DNA from: Siphonodentalium dalli
Taxonomy: Eukaryota; Mollusca; Scaphopoda; Gadilida; Siphonodentaliidae
Direction: 5' to 3'
Assembly: GCA_032622095.1 (NCBI GenBank)
Contig: CP136066.1
Location: 4,055,784 to 4,119,783 of the forward strand
Length of the DNA stretch: 64,000 nucleotides
The notes beneath the pieces were generated by a model. That model worked only from the letters and a program-made list of their open reading frames with translations. It was not told where the DNA came from and did not search any database. Position 1 is the stretch's first letter, and the number at the start of each line of letters is the position of its first letter. Below are positions 22,335 to 33,545 of the stretch, piece by piece. Made by a program: the position numbers and the translations under genes.

Positions 22335-22513
22335 GTCTAAAACATCGTAGATATGTTCTGAAAGCGACGGCATGTGACCTCCGAGGAAAACTGACATACG
22401 ATATGTTGGTGCGAGTGACGCGAGGAACAGATACACATCGATCCAGTGTTTATTTAGTTTTCCTCGGAGGTCACATGCCGTCGCTTTCAGAACATATCTA
22501 CGATGTTTTAGAC
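22335..22513. repeat. 58-bp perfect inverted repeat
   Basis: 22335-22392 is the exact reverse complement of 22456-22513 (landmark GGAGGTCACATGCCGTCGC), separated by 63 bp. It ends exactly where the inverted LINE segment begins. Both arms could be translated to the same peptide, but the frames are short and I do not call a gene. Confidence 0.9.
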
Positions 22514-23834
22514 GGTGTATTGAGTAATAGTTTATGGCAGGTCATATTCTGCAATGTAGGCATGATGTTAACGGGGGAACATATATACATGAAGTTTTAA
22601 TTCCATTTCCGAAGCATGTGAAATTATTGGAGTGCTTCCAAAAGAAATTTATCAAACAGATTTTATTACTATCAAATGCAGTTGCAGGCCCGGCTGTATA
22701 TATTTTATCGGGACTTTTACCTATTCAGGGACAAATCGACACAAAAGTACTTGTTTTATTCAACAATGTTTGTAGACAACCTGACTCTGCCATTGAAAAA
22801 ACGCTCGCCCATCGTCAACTTCTACTTAAAGATGTCAACAGCAATAGTTGGTTCTCAGAGGTCAGAAAGCTATTTCTAAAATATGATTTATCGTGCATAT
22901 ATGATGAACTAACATCACCACACAGCAAAGAGGAATGGAAACATCTAGTGAAGAAAGCAGTTAAATTGTACTGGAAAGATCGGATTGTCGCTGAAGCTGC
23001 TTTCTACAGTACTTTAGCACGTCTTAATTCATATTCGTATAATCCTGGGATAGTCAACCAGCTTCTGAAGACCCGCAGTGAGCAACATCGATCCTGTTAC
23101 AAACTATCAACCAAACTTCGACTCGTGACAAATACATACTCACTCGGTATACGCCAACAGCGATACAATAAAAACTCAACTTCTGATATATGCTTGCTGT
23201 GTAATGAGGAATCTGAAACCATACACCACTTTCTCTACTGCACTGTACATGTTTACAACCTGTCAGAGATCGGACACTCCCTCTAGTAGCTGAATGTTAT
23301 CAGATTATATTCACTTCTGAATTCAAACTGTGTACAGATGAAATAAAAGTACAATTCCTGACAGATCCTTCATCACTACCTGGCATAGAGACTGCTGATA
23401 TCCATACTATTGAGGACCTAAAAAATCATCATTCATCCGACCTCTGTTACTACCTTCATTGTGCACGATACAGAACACTGTCTGCAAAAAAGTTACTTTT
23501 ATAAATTAATACATCTGCGAATGCTGAATCTGCACGTCTCCACCAAATCCTTGTTTTATCTAAATATTATTTTAGGCTGTACATATGTATAGACCACAGT
23601 TAAGTGCGGATTTTACTCGCAACACGAGGTTGTCCTAAACGGACGGATCGATAGCTAGAAGAAGAAGATAACTCTATATATCCCGTCTACGCTCACGCTT
23701 TACGAAGTCCAGCGCAATGAAATTTCACTATTGTTAACCGGCTGTTGACTCATGTAAATGACGGGCCTGCAAAACGCGTTGTTTTTCAAACTAGCTGGCG
23801 ACTTTGTGAATTTTGATAGGCGTAACACAGGCAT
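22514..23834 (+). mobile_element. LINE 3' half with inverted 5' segment (twin priming)
   Basis: 22514-22589 is the reverse complement of the ORF1/ORF2 junction at 15157-15231. At 22589 the sequence switches to sense LINE sequence, nearly identical to the minus-strand copy at 10574-11817, through to 23834. Encoded features are LECFQKKFIKQ, a Cys-His motif C-x2-C-x7-H-x4-C (CLLC...H...C, about 23188-23240), then a frameshift near 23245 after which the original C-terminal frame continues to about 23503. The 3' tail ends GGCGTAACACAG. The 5' inversion is the known product of twin-primed target-primed reverse transcription. It cannot code for a working protein. Confidence 0.85.
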
Positions 23835-24028
23835 GTTCAGTCTTGAAGAGCTCACGTTGTGTGTCGGGATCAACACATCCTCAGCAGCAATTTCCAGCTA
23901 ATCCCATTGTGTGTGGTCAATTGTGCTCTTAAGTCGATCAGAGAATTCGGATAATTCTTTAAAAAGTGTCATACATATGCTGTGGCCTTGGTGGTATTGT
24001 ATACTTGTGGTGCGTAACATGCTGAAAT
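23835..24028. other. Non-coding, nothing recognised
   Basis: Short unique stretch after the LINE 3' end. Confidence 0.45.
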
Positions 24029-24350
24029 CGGTTTTTGGCAATTATCTTAAAAACCATTGAATTTTGGATATGAAAATGTATTACTGACCCCCCCATAATG
24101 TGGATTTTCAGGGTCAAGAGCTCCTTGGAGATCAATCCCATCCGATAATGGTACAGAAATTATACCTATATGTGGCACCGATGGATATAGATCAATAAAA
24201 TTCGAATTGGGGGCTCAGCTTTGAGATAAAAGTGCTGAACCCCAAAATTGGGCCCTTAAAATGGATTGTTTTTGGTTTTTGGCAATTATCTTAAAAACCA
24301 TTGACTTTTGGATATGAAAATGTATTACTGACCCCCCATAATGTGGCCAT
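24029..24350 (+). repeat. 82-bp direct duplication
   Basis: GTTTTTGGCAATTATCTTAA...CCATAATGTGG is present at about 24029-24105 and again at about 24274-24347 with two or three differences. The sequence between is unique. No gene. Confidence 0.8.
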
Positions 24351-25884
24351 TCCGCACATTTTGAGTGGTCACACGACCCCCTTTGGCCAACGGTTCTGGA
24401 GATATAGTCACGGCGGGTGGTAGTACTTCGCGCAAAAAGGGGCGTGGCCATTTGACCCATTTCGCCCTCAATGGGAAATGTGTCACCAACCAAATATTGT
24501 TCGTGTACCTTCAATTAGTGGATTCGTGAAGTGTTTTGCTCTGGACATAAAAGTGCATACAAAACGCCCTCAGCTACTAGAGTAACAGACATTCGCAAAT
24601 ATAGATATAGATATATACACACCTTTTATCGGACTCGGATTCGGGGTCGCACTTCAACTTTTAATGCTTCCCAAAAATCCCAATTTCTATAAATAAAACA
24701 CCCATACGCCCATTCAATACCAAGAAACCGTAGCTGATTATACACCCGGAGGACGAAATAAGATTGTGACAAATAAATTACCCACGATATTTAGTCAATT
24801 CGAAATATATATTTCTCAATACATTAATCGGTATAACTTGAGTCAATATCTTGAATATCCAGTACAATTTACCAAACATCCGTCGATATTGTTGCAAGAC
24901 ATCTGTCCGATGACGTCATAACATGGCCTCGCAAATAAAACCTGCTGTCTTTGGAATATAAAGTGAAATGTGGGAAATATTTAATGAGACGATAAATGTA
25001 AGTAACAAGCAGTGAGATTGATGTATAATAGTTTCAATAACAATTAATTTAATTCGAGATCACAGCTATCGATAACAGTTCTGATAAATATGAAATTAGA
25101 TAATATTCTCCAGTCACTAACTGTTATGCAATATGATAACATTTGGAAAATGCGCATCGAAAACAAATTACCGATCTCTTTATTACGTTTCTAAATGAAT
25201 GAATCTGGTGTCTTCGGTGAAGCAATTTAATATGCTGCTTTGTAGCGGAATCATGTCCGATTGTAAAGTTTGGATACCGTACACCGGGTACTATTTTTAC
25301 CATTGGTTGAGTTTTAAGTTACATAATATCCTCATGACCTGGTATTCGGCATAATAAGACTCGGTTGCGCTTTTTTGATTCTTCTACCGAATACCCACTC
25401 ATTCAGATATTATCCTTATGACTCCACAAAGGCAGCAATATTTACTAAGACTGGTTTTAATACGTTCGACATCGCGTCGCCTGAGAACTTTATAATGTTT
25501 TAAGTCCATTTTTCCATTTTCCGAGAACATTTAGTTTGAAATTTTGGTAGGTCAGTTTCCGTATACAAACAGTTCGAACATATGGGAAAATGCATAGATA
25601 TTTACTCTAACGGGGAAATTCATGACCAATTGTACACGCGATTGCAAGTAAATGACGAAAACGTGTTTGGAGATACATTTTGCGTAAATCGTCATCGTCT
25701 GGCTTCTGGATCATAATGTCGAAGGAGATACGACACTTTTGCATAGTATATCTCCTCTATATGAAATACTGTCGAATGATATAATACTGTTGGCTTTTAA
25801 TGTTGCATTCAGGTTTCCAGACCTCACCAATCTAAATCGTCGAAATAATGAACTAAGCGTTTACGAAAACCTATATACTCGATT
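24351..25884. other. Non-coding, nothing recognised
   Basis: A/T-rich unique sequence on both strands without a supported feature. Confidence 0.5.
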
Positions 25885-26265
25885 TTTTTACCCTGTGCCA
25901 ATGCATTCTCTTATATATGCGAGTCGACCATAGGTCGCCTCGCATATATAAGAGAATGCATTGGCCTAACAATTTTTTATCATTTTTTTTAAATAAATGT
26001 TTCTTACAATTTTTAGGACATAAATAAAAAACATCCATTACCCTGCAGGGAGCCCCATCGTACATATATAGAAGCATTAGAAGAGTGTCGTCTGCTCACG
26101 TTTGTCTGGGGCTCTGTATGGGTGAAATTATAAAATTGTTAAAGAATACAAGAAATAATTATTAAAATTGTAAAAAATTGTTAGGCCAATGCATTCTCTT
26201 ATATATGCGAGGCGACATATGGTCGACTCGCATATATAAGAGAATGCATTGGCACAGGGTAAAAA
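25885..26265. repeat. Nested palindromes (hairpin within inverted repeat)
   Basis: Left arm 25885-25978 and right arm 26172-26265 are near-perfect reverse complements around a 193-bp A/T-rich centre. Each arm is itself a hairpin with a 26-bp stem: 25898-25923 with 25939-25964, and 26186-26252 as its mirror (stem word CCAATGCATTCTCTTATATA). A degenerate third hairpin lies at 55606-55680. It resembles a foldback/MITE; no coding sequence. Confidence 0.88.
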
Positions 26266-27758
26266 ACTATACTGCCTTTCTGGTCTTGGTGTCCTTGCTA
26301 ATAAAAGAATAAGAATCATACCGGGTTTCGCAAAAAATGCCTGGAACCCTGATTATATGTATAAAGAAAGAAACAAAACAACACTTTGTTAAAGTATATC
26401 CATATAATACACAACGGATTCAATGTGGTTATGGGTTTTGACTGCCTACATATTCAGATGACGTTGTGACTCCCCTCGGGGTTCGTGATGTTTGACGATT
26501 TTGCTCGCTATCCAAATACCGTGACCTGATTTATCTCTTCGCTCATTTCTGCAATACAATGTTGACCCGTTTAATGTAACAAAACGTCACTTTGTGCTCC
26601 CCGAAGTGCACACACCGGAACTAGGATATATACATAATATATAATTGTGTAAGAATATAATGTGTGCTGATTGTTTGATATGTGAGCTAGAGCTTTTTTA
26701 TTCCACCATTGATTGCACAGCTGCACATTTTCCGAAGTTAGCTTCCACAAATCGATCAGGTGAGGATCAATCGTGAAATAATTTAGTACAAACATGTCAT
26801 AGTTGTGATCACACGTGTAATATTTATTGCACTTAAAGCGACTTGGTACCTTCGCGAAGGTCTGATGGTTAAACATTTTACAGGCGCATACAACCCACAA
26901 ACAGAGAGAAAGTAAAAACAAACTAGATATATTTTGTTCTAATATTCATTGCCGCAATTTGGAGATGTTGGCGATTCTAGTCATTGTTTATAAACAAAAC
27001 AATGGGTTTTATTGAAATTGGATGTCGCTTACTCACAAACAATTATAAAATGTCAGTATAAGATTATCGTAATTCGAACAATACAAATACTCAATATAAG
27101 AATAACGCATGCCTAATTCTTCATGTTATTTTCATGTAAGTACAAAATTTAACCCTCAGACCAATAGCGAATTAACGCCTCAAAACGCTTTAATTTATGA
27201 TTGAACAGTATATAACTCAAAAATGTTTTACGATATTTCTAATGCAATTATCAAATTAACAAACGGACTAAAGATACATTGACAGTTGTGTACAGTATCA
27301 CCACGCGTATGTGCCGTTCTCTTTTTCTTCTCTGTCTCATGAAATGTGCAAATGCATTTGTTATTGCTACGAGGAAGAAGAACCAAATTTACCCCCGACT
27401 GAGAATCAACAGTTAATAGTTTAGTACAAACAACGACCAGAAGAAGAAAATTAGCAACCCAATAACGTGGATGTGTTACTAATACAATATTATTTAAAAA
27501 TGGAATACTGTTATAATAACTGCACCAAACATGGCTAATAGAACACAATTATATATCCACATTGTGCTCTCAATAACACCTGGGGTCAATACTATGATCA
27601 ATTTTATACCTGTAAATACAAATAGTATTTATTAATTTGTAATTACAAATTTGTGTTAACTATCACAGTGGTTTCATAGTACAGGGAAAATTTAGCCGTA
27701 TTATTGTAATACCTTAGACTGGGCGAGGGGTGAAACCCCTAAAACGTAGAAAAAAAAA
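26266..27758. other. Non-coding, nothing firm
   Basis: One 116-codon minus-strand open frame (26571-26921) has a hydrophobic start but no ATG there and no recognisable domain, so I leave it out as a gene. The rest is A/T-rich unique sequence. Confidence 0.45.
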
Positions 27759-28021
27759 CTAACCCACAAGGACAAGTACACGAAGATAGAAAGTGCAAAT
27801 TATGTAATAATGGCCTTGGAGACGAATACCACATTATTTTGAAGTGCACCAAACTTACTGATCTCAGGAAAAAATACATTAAAATATATTATTACACCCG
27901 ACCCAATGCATTGAAACTGAACAGCCTGTTCAAAACAAGCAATAGGAAAACCCTTACGAACCTATCGATATTTATCCGCGAAGCCCTTTTTCAGATAGGA
28001 GCCCCTGAGGCATTAAACTAG
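27759..28021 (+). mobile_element. LINE 3'-terminal fragment (zinc motif), different family
   Basis: An open frame ending at 28021 encodes the last 80 or so residues of an APE-type LINE ORF2. It has the motif C-x2-C-x8-H-x4-C (CKLCNNGLGDEYHIILKC) followed by a basic helix-rich tail. In these elements this motif follows the reverse transcriptase and binds nucleic acid. The sequence differs from the C-terminus at 22589-23503, so it is a separate family. The 5' part is missing. Confidence 0.7.
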
Positions 28022-28360
28022 AAGTCCCCACCCATATAGACACAACACCTTGTATAAAAGCGACCGAAACATTGCCCAAGTGGGAAATAACATACATAAT
28101 AGAATGACCTAATTTATACTTTATATGATTAACAATGTGTATGATTATTATCCAAAGCCCCATCAACACCCGACCCCACCACACCCGATAACCCAAAAGA
28201 ACTAATAATACAATTATACTGAGAGATATATACTCGGAACATGTCACATTCATTTATGTCGTCATCTTCGCGTATGTGCATGCATAACTGAAAATGTATA
28301 TGTTTAATTTCATTTGTTCATACTCGTATATCTTATCGATGAAAAGAGTAATACATATAT
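28022..28360. other. Non-coding, nothing recognised
   Basis: May include the 3' UTR of the preceding LINE fragment. No other signal. Confidence 0.45.
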
Positions 28361-28383
28361 CTATCTATCTATCTATCTATCTA
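28358..28383 (+). repeat. (ATCT)n microsatellite
   Basis: Six uninterrupted ATCT units. Confidence 0.95.
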
Positions 28384-28920
28384 ACACTGCTCCCATTCAC
28401 CCGTTATCAGTGGTATCTGAATACCAGTTCAAATTAGACGGACATGTATATAGAGCTAAAATAGCTGACAACAATTTCTATGGGAAAGTTACAATGCGTG
28501 CTATTATTTTGTGATTAGTGATATCGCCGGTACTATGAAACGATGAGCTAACACAATCTCGCAAATTCCACAAAGATCTACTGTTGATTATTGTAGATTG
28601 CTTGCGGGGAAACCATTACCTGTGAGCGATTCACAATATATTTAATCACGGCAAGCCCAAGTTACAAAAGAATTAACCAATCATAAGTTGAGAGGTGATC
28701 GCTTATCAGAGCTATCCAATCGGTACACGGATTTCTAAGTTGATGACCACTTGTCTGCGCAAAGTTAACTAATAAACTGTTCGTCTGTAGAGTGTGTATG
28801 TAAGTACAAGTCAGTGTAATATCGAGTACTACCACCGAATTTGGTATATTTTTTTAACAAATTACAACCATTCAGTTTGTGAAAACAAAATATTGTTTTG
28901 ATGGTATAACATTATATATA
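28384..28920. other. Non-coding, nothing recognised
   Basis: Unique sequence on both strands; no feature supported. Confidence 0.45.
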
Positions 28921-28924
28921 TTGT

Positions 28925-29165
28925 GCCCATCCTATGATTTCAAACTGATCCGCTACTCTTATCATAACACATCGAGGCAGGAACGTGGCTCCATTTTATC
29001 AGGGGTGTCCATCACAGTATCGAAGCAGGGACGTGCTTAGGCTCTCGGTTATAGGAGGGGTGATCAATTTATAATTTCAAACTGCTCCGATATCTTATAA
29101 TATATCGAGATAGGGACGTGGCTATATGGGCTCCGTTTGGTGATGGGGTGCCCATCCTATAATTT
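28925..29165 (+). repeat. Diverged tandem repeat of about 120 bp
   Basis: ATCCTATGATTTCAAACTG...GGAACGTGG, ATTTATAATTTCAAACTG...GGGACGTGG and ATCCTATAATTTCAA occur in succession (28930, 29067, 29152), with G(C/A)(A/T)(A/G)GGACGTG words at 28980, 29027 and 29110. Confidence 0.65.
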
Positions 29166-29264
29166 CAATATACACCCTTTGAATAAAACAAATGCCTATA
29201 AATTCCACATAGCGATGGAATCGTATATCAAGAGCCGAGTATTTTAATTTTTCTACGCTGATAA

Positions 29265-29580
29265 CAAAAGTTAGTCAATATGACTAACATATGTTAGTTA
29301 AACGTTTTCCCCCAGGTTGACTAACTTAGTTCAGACAACATGACTGAGGCATAGCATTAATCAAACTTACTAGGGTGATGTTAGTCATAACGACTAAGAA
29401 ATGTGGATTCAAAACGACTAATTAGTCCAAATGGCCAGGATTTAGTCATAACTTTTCTTAGTCACTGGAAAGGCGAAAATCTAAGTTGCGGAATTATGTG
29501 CAAAGTTACTAAAAATGTTTGTGACTAACACTAAGTTAGTCATATTTAGTCAAAATGTCCAACTTAATGTTACAGCTGGA
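29265..29580. repeat. TTAGTC/GACTAA-rich MITE-like segment
   Basis: At least ten TTAGTC or GACTAA words in both orientations within about 300 bp, forming many short hairpins. A second such segment is at 38430-38550. No ORF. Confidence 0.65.
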
Positions 29581-29828
29581 AAATCAGAAGCCAACCGGGG
29601 TAAACAATTACATTTCACAGAAATAGAAGTTTCTGATTGAGGGTGGGGATACAGTTGGATATCGACGTTGGCGCACCGAAGAAAGCATCTTGCCACGTCA
29701 GTGCATTTATGCTGTAGTCATTTGTGAAAACTGTGCTTGCATCTAAAGTATTCGTGTCCTTTACCGTGACCAATTGCATTCGCGTCGACGATCGAAACTC
29801 AAAGGACAATCCGCCCATGAACATGAGT

Positions 29829-30557
29829 TAGTGTTCGGTCCGAAAATTCGAATGTTCGAATATTCGCTCGTAAAAATAAATATTCGAATAATTATTTGAC
29901 TATTCGAATATTCGAGAATAATCTCCGGGTAATTGTTTCCTGGTTTGTTATTAGTCTGAGGGTCTGTTAAAAGTATAGTCTATTTTCCACTAACCATAAA
30001 CGAATTAATATGACGTAACTGTAACGTTCTGATTTGATTGGCGTCATGAAGTCGAAATAATTTTATTGGCTGTAAACCAGACCGTGCTTGCATGTGGTCA
30101 TAGGAAGCGGACCTATAATGCACTGTTTTGATTTGTTTGCGCGTTGTCACTTGTGTGTACAATATGGCGTCAAATTCGAAGAAATCAGATATATGGACTC
30201 ACTTCACGTTGGATGCCAAATCTAAAAAGGCAACCTGCAAGCTCAATCCAGATCATGTTCTTAGTTATTGTGGCACTACGACCAACGTGTGGAACCATGC
30301 ATGGGACATTGACTACTTGAACTTCATAAACAGATAAACTCTTGCAATCAATCCAAAATACTTTTTTCTCTCTCTTTTTTTTTGCGTATAGCATGTGCAT
30401 GGATAAATATGCTATTTCATTAAATAATAAATTGGTTCCAAAATATGTTATCTATATAATTTTATAATTTATCGAACTATTCGAATACTATTTGAATATT
30501 CGCTCGTTATTCGAACCGAATATTCGAATACCGAAATCCGTCGAATACCGAAGACTA
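29829..30557. mobile_element. Non-autonomous hAT transposon
   Basis: A 729-bp element with terminal inverted repeats TAGTGTTCGG (left) and TAGTCTTCGG (reverse complement of the right end), flanked by the 8-bp direct duplication ACATGAGT (29821-29828 and 30558-30565). An 8-bp target duplication and TAGTG/CAGTG ends are typical of hAT elements. Sub-terminal regions are packed with TTCGAATATTCG words. The only coding remnant is a BED-finger exon at 30164-30337; the transposase core is absent. Confidence 0.88.
30164..30337 (+). pseudogene. BED-type zinc finger exon, decayed
   Basis: From ATG 30164 the frame gives 57 residues with the BED layout: aromatic start (DIWTHFTLD), a TCK-L turn, LSYCGTTTNVWNHA. 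In a working BED finger two Cys and two His bind zinc. Here the second Cys is replaced by Asn (TCKLNP) and the second His is missing before the stop. BED fingers are the usual N-terminal DNA-binding domain of hAT transposases, which agrees with the surrounding element. It is probably a leftover of the parental transposase gene. Confidence 0.75.
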
Positions 30558-30849
30558 ACATGAGTATCAATTACCTCGCAATGCATTCTTGAGCGTAAAA
30601 CAATACTCACATTAGGAACACGCGTAATTTTTATTGATTTATAAACTATAGTTGATCAAGACAACAACACCGAAATGCCTCTAACCAAATACCAAAAGGC
30701 AGTATTTATGGAAGAAGTTAACACAAGAAAATACATACTATTTCATACTAGTTAATTAACGTTGTAACTTTCAATCAATTGGGAAATTTTAGTAGTTACA
30801 ATGAACACATACTGCTACCTCACATCCAAGCTGACACCCACTAAGGTTT

Positions 30850-31190
30850 GACAATTTCTAAATATAGGCCATTTCAATCCAAACTTTTGACCAAAGGAGG
30901 TAAGTATGCAAATGTTGGCCTAAAACAAACACATACCCTCTAATAAATTGTGGAAAAACACAATAAGAGAACAAGTTCAACATAATGTTGTTGTAAAATT
31001 TCCAATTCATGTTGTTTCAGGTATTAAATTTCCTACTGTTGAACGTGTTTATCAAATGTTTGGAGGCGAGAAACATAACCCACCCCCCTTGTCGCGACGT
31101 CCCTGTGGGTTGTACTTTGATATTTCCAGCTGACAAAACATTTTCACAAGGGGGTGGATCGACCCCTTGTCGCCACGTCCCTGCGTATCA
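30850..31190 (+). repeat. Interspersed MITE-like repeat, copy 2
   Basis: Inverted relative to 20085-20470. It shares TGACCAAAGG, GCAAATGTTGGCC and the GTTGAACGTGTTTATCAAATGTTTGG block. It is followed by GTCGCGACGTCCCTG (31092-31106) and GTCGCCACGTCCCTG (31166-31180). Confidence 0.6.
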
Positions 31191-32519
31191 TAGATGGGTA
31201 TATTATCCGGGTTAAGGGTGCGAAAACTGAAAATTTATGTTGGACACACAATACGAAGACCTTCTATACTCACGTTCCTTAACGTTGTTACTTTCAATTA
31301 ACTTTCATAGTACTCGAACATTCTTTGTGATTGGGGGATATTTGTAAATACAAAGAACACGTATACTATTTGTGATTTATGTTTGTAATCGTAGATTCAT
31401 AGTATTAGCGGAATGATAAATTGTTATTTCTTACACACAATTGTAGATGTTTACAAAGAAAACGCTTCATAGTATTGAACCCTGGTCAAACAGAAACACA
31501 AGGACATTTAACATTGGTAATCACGATAAACAATGCGATCGTTGTATTATCGAAAATGTGGTTCGCAATCGGCAACGGTATAATACTTCTTTTAACATTG
31601 GGCTCCTACAGATGAATCGATGAGCTAATTCTGCACAAGTATGCCAAACTCGATAACAGTAGTGGAAATAATTTACTGTAACAAATGGAATTATATACGC
31701 AATTCAGTGAACAACAAAGCGAAGAATGTTCTATAACATCAAACTTAAAATCACAACAAAGGTGTGAAACTTTCAAATACAGATGACGGTCATTGTGCAA
31801 ATCACAACGCGTTAGTTTTATTTGTGAGCAGAAATCATAGTTGAACACAACTATTACCGAAAAACAAACATTATACCAAACACGAACAACTATTTTTTGA
31901 AAATTGTTTTAAAACATTATCTGTCCACCGCTAGCATTCAATGTATCATGATTGAAGCTTCGTATGTCGACAATGTTCACCTGGGATAGAATATATTTTT
32001 CTATGATTGGAGCTTCCGACAAACTTTTACCTGCTGTGTAAATAAACTTGCTCCGTTTTGGGTTGGGAATCGTATATACATTCGCAAATGTAGCATCAAT
32101 AACACGCACGTTGAACGATCACCTAACTTATGTGAATAGAACTAAATTTCAATGAAACTGACGCCTTTGAATAACTAAAGTCAGACGTCTGCACCTCCAA
32201 AACTCAGTATTCAACGGTCTGACAAAACTCAATGCGCAAACTAGGACAAGTGGGCTGAAGATTTCCGAGAAATTGAATGTATTCTGATTATGGACGAGTA
32301 TACATTGTCCACCAGCTGGGCAAACAGGTGACCTGGTTCTATTTGTGTTTTGTGGGTGACTGCATAAACAGCTTTAATACTATTGACATTTGTCCATGTT
32401 TGTTATGTGGGCACGAATATGAGTCCGACCTAAACATTGAACCACCCTACCGACAAGCTAAATATTGTGACACGCACAGGGGTAGACATTTACATGTCTA
32501 TAGAGAGAAGTGGGTGGTT
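31191..32519. other. Non-coding, nothing recognised
   Basis: Unique A/T-rich sequence; the open frames are short and featureless. Confidence 0.5.
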
Positions 32520-32625
32520 TGGGGTGGCTAACCCCGGGATTGTCGAAAGGGCCGAGAGCCCCTTTCCTTAATCCCTCATGTTTTTGCCTTTATTGAGAAC
32601 AAGTAAAACAAAAAACGTCTATATA
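32520..32625 (-). mobile_element. 5'-truncated antisense copy of the 33543-35787 unit
   Basis: The reverse complement matches the 3' end of the tandem units: AATAAAGGCAAAAACATGAGGG, then AAGGG...GGCTCT...TCG, then CCCGGGGTTAGCC. Only the 3' end is present, as expected of a 5'-truncated retrocopy. Confidence 0.7.
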
Positions 32626-33439
32626 TTGTTACCCCCCTCCCCCATCCATACAAGCCATCACGACAGGGGCAATCTAGCTCATGACGGACGTAATACAAGC
32701 CGTCTGATTTACTGCAAATACAAGGGGTACGATTTACTGCAAGTACGTTATTCACATAGCGACATAACGATACATCGAACACGGAAACGTAAAACGATCG
32801 ATGAAATCGACTCAAAAGTATTGTTCCCGGGCAATACAAAATATATTATGACTTCCAATACATCTTCCCTCATAATCCACACCCTGGAGCACAACTGGGA
32901 AGTGAAGTCATAATTTTAGAAGGCCTCACAAAAGTTGAATTGACGCCGAATCGAGTGATTTCGAGTGACACAAATGACGTTGTCGGAAAGAATAAATATC
33001 TCGAACCTGGTGGTCCCAGAATATGATTTTCACGGAAAAATGGACAGACTCCACGCTTTAATTGTATTAGGCAATTATCGAATAGACATAAACGCATTTA
33101 TTAGCAATTTCGTCAGCCTTGGAAAGATTCATAGAAGCGAGTTCTATGCAATGGAATTACATGCATATTTCCGATGTAATATACAAGAATGCGGCTTCGC
33201 TGTTTTCGGTCTGGAATTACAAAGAGAACATGCTCTATGTCATTTTATCAAGAGACGGGAAAATTGCCACAGTAATTAACACGATGATTTAATTCACACC
33301 TGAGAATAAACAAACGAGGGCTAACACATGGATTCATTGAATTTTACTCGGCAGGTTGAAATACGGCTTCGCCGACGACGAACAAACGTGTCGATTCTAT
33401 TTTTGGAATAGGATCAATTCTTGGTCCATATGAACAAGC
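32626..33439. other. No recognised gene; one anonymous open frame
   Basis: A plus-strand frame from ATG 32974 to 33279 (about 101 codons) has mixed, protein-like composition (for example SNFVSLGKIHRSEFYAMELH) but no recognisable domain or splice context. I list it here and not as a gene. Confidence 0.35.
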
Positions 33440-33545
33440 CTTCTGATTGGTCGAATCTGACATTGGCTCAGTTCCAATTTGATTGGTTGGTTGACTTGTT
33501 TGACCGGGAAAGTGAATATAAGTAGTCGTCGGACCTGAAAAACCT
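33440..33545 (+). promoter_or_regulatory. Possible Pol II promoter of the first gag-like unit
   Basis: Two inverted CCAAT boxes (TGATTGGTCG near 33446-33455 and TTTGATTGGTTGG near 33479-33491) and a TATA-like GAATATAAGTAG (about 33514-33525) lie just upstream of the start of the repeat unit at 33543. The arrangement fits a core promoter; there is no experimental support. The second unit lacks this upstream sequence. Confidence 0.4.

Noticed and set aside
26571-26921. 116-codon minus-strand frame with a signal-peptide-like start
   Set aside because: The frame begins without ATG, has no splice support and no recognisable domain; the hydrophobic run is A/T-driven.
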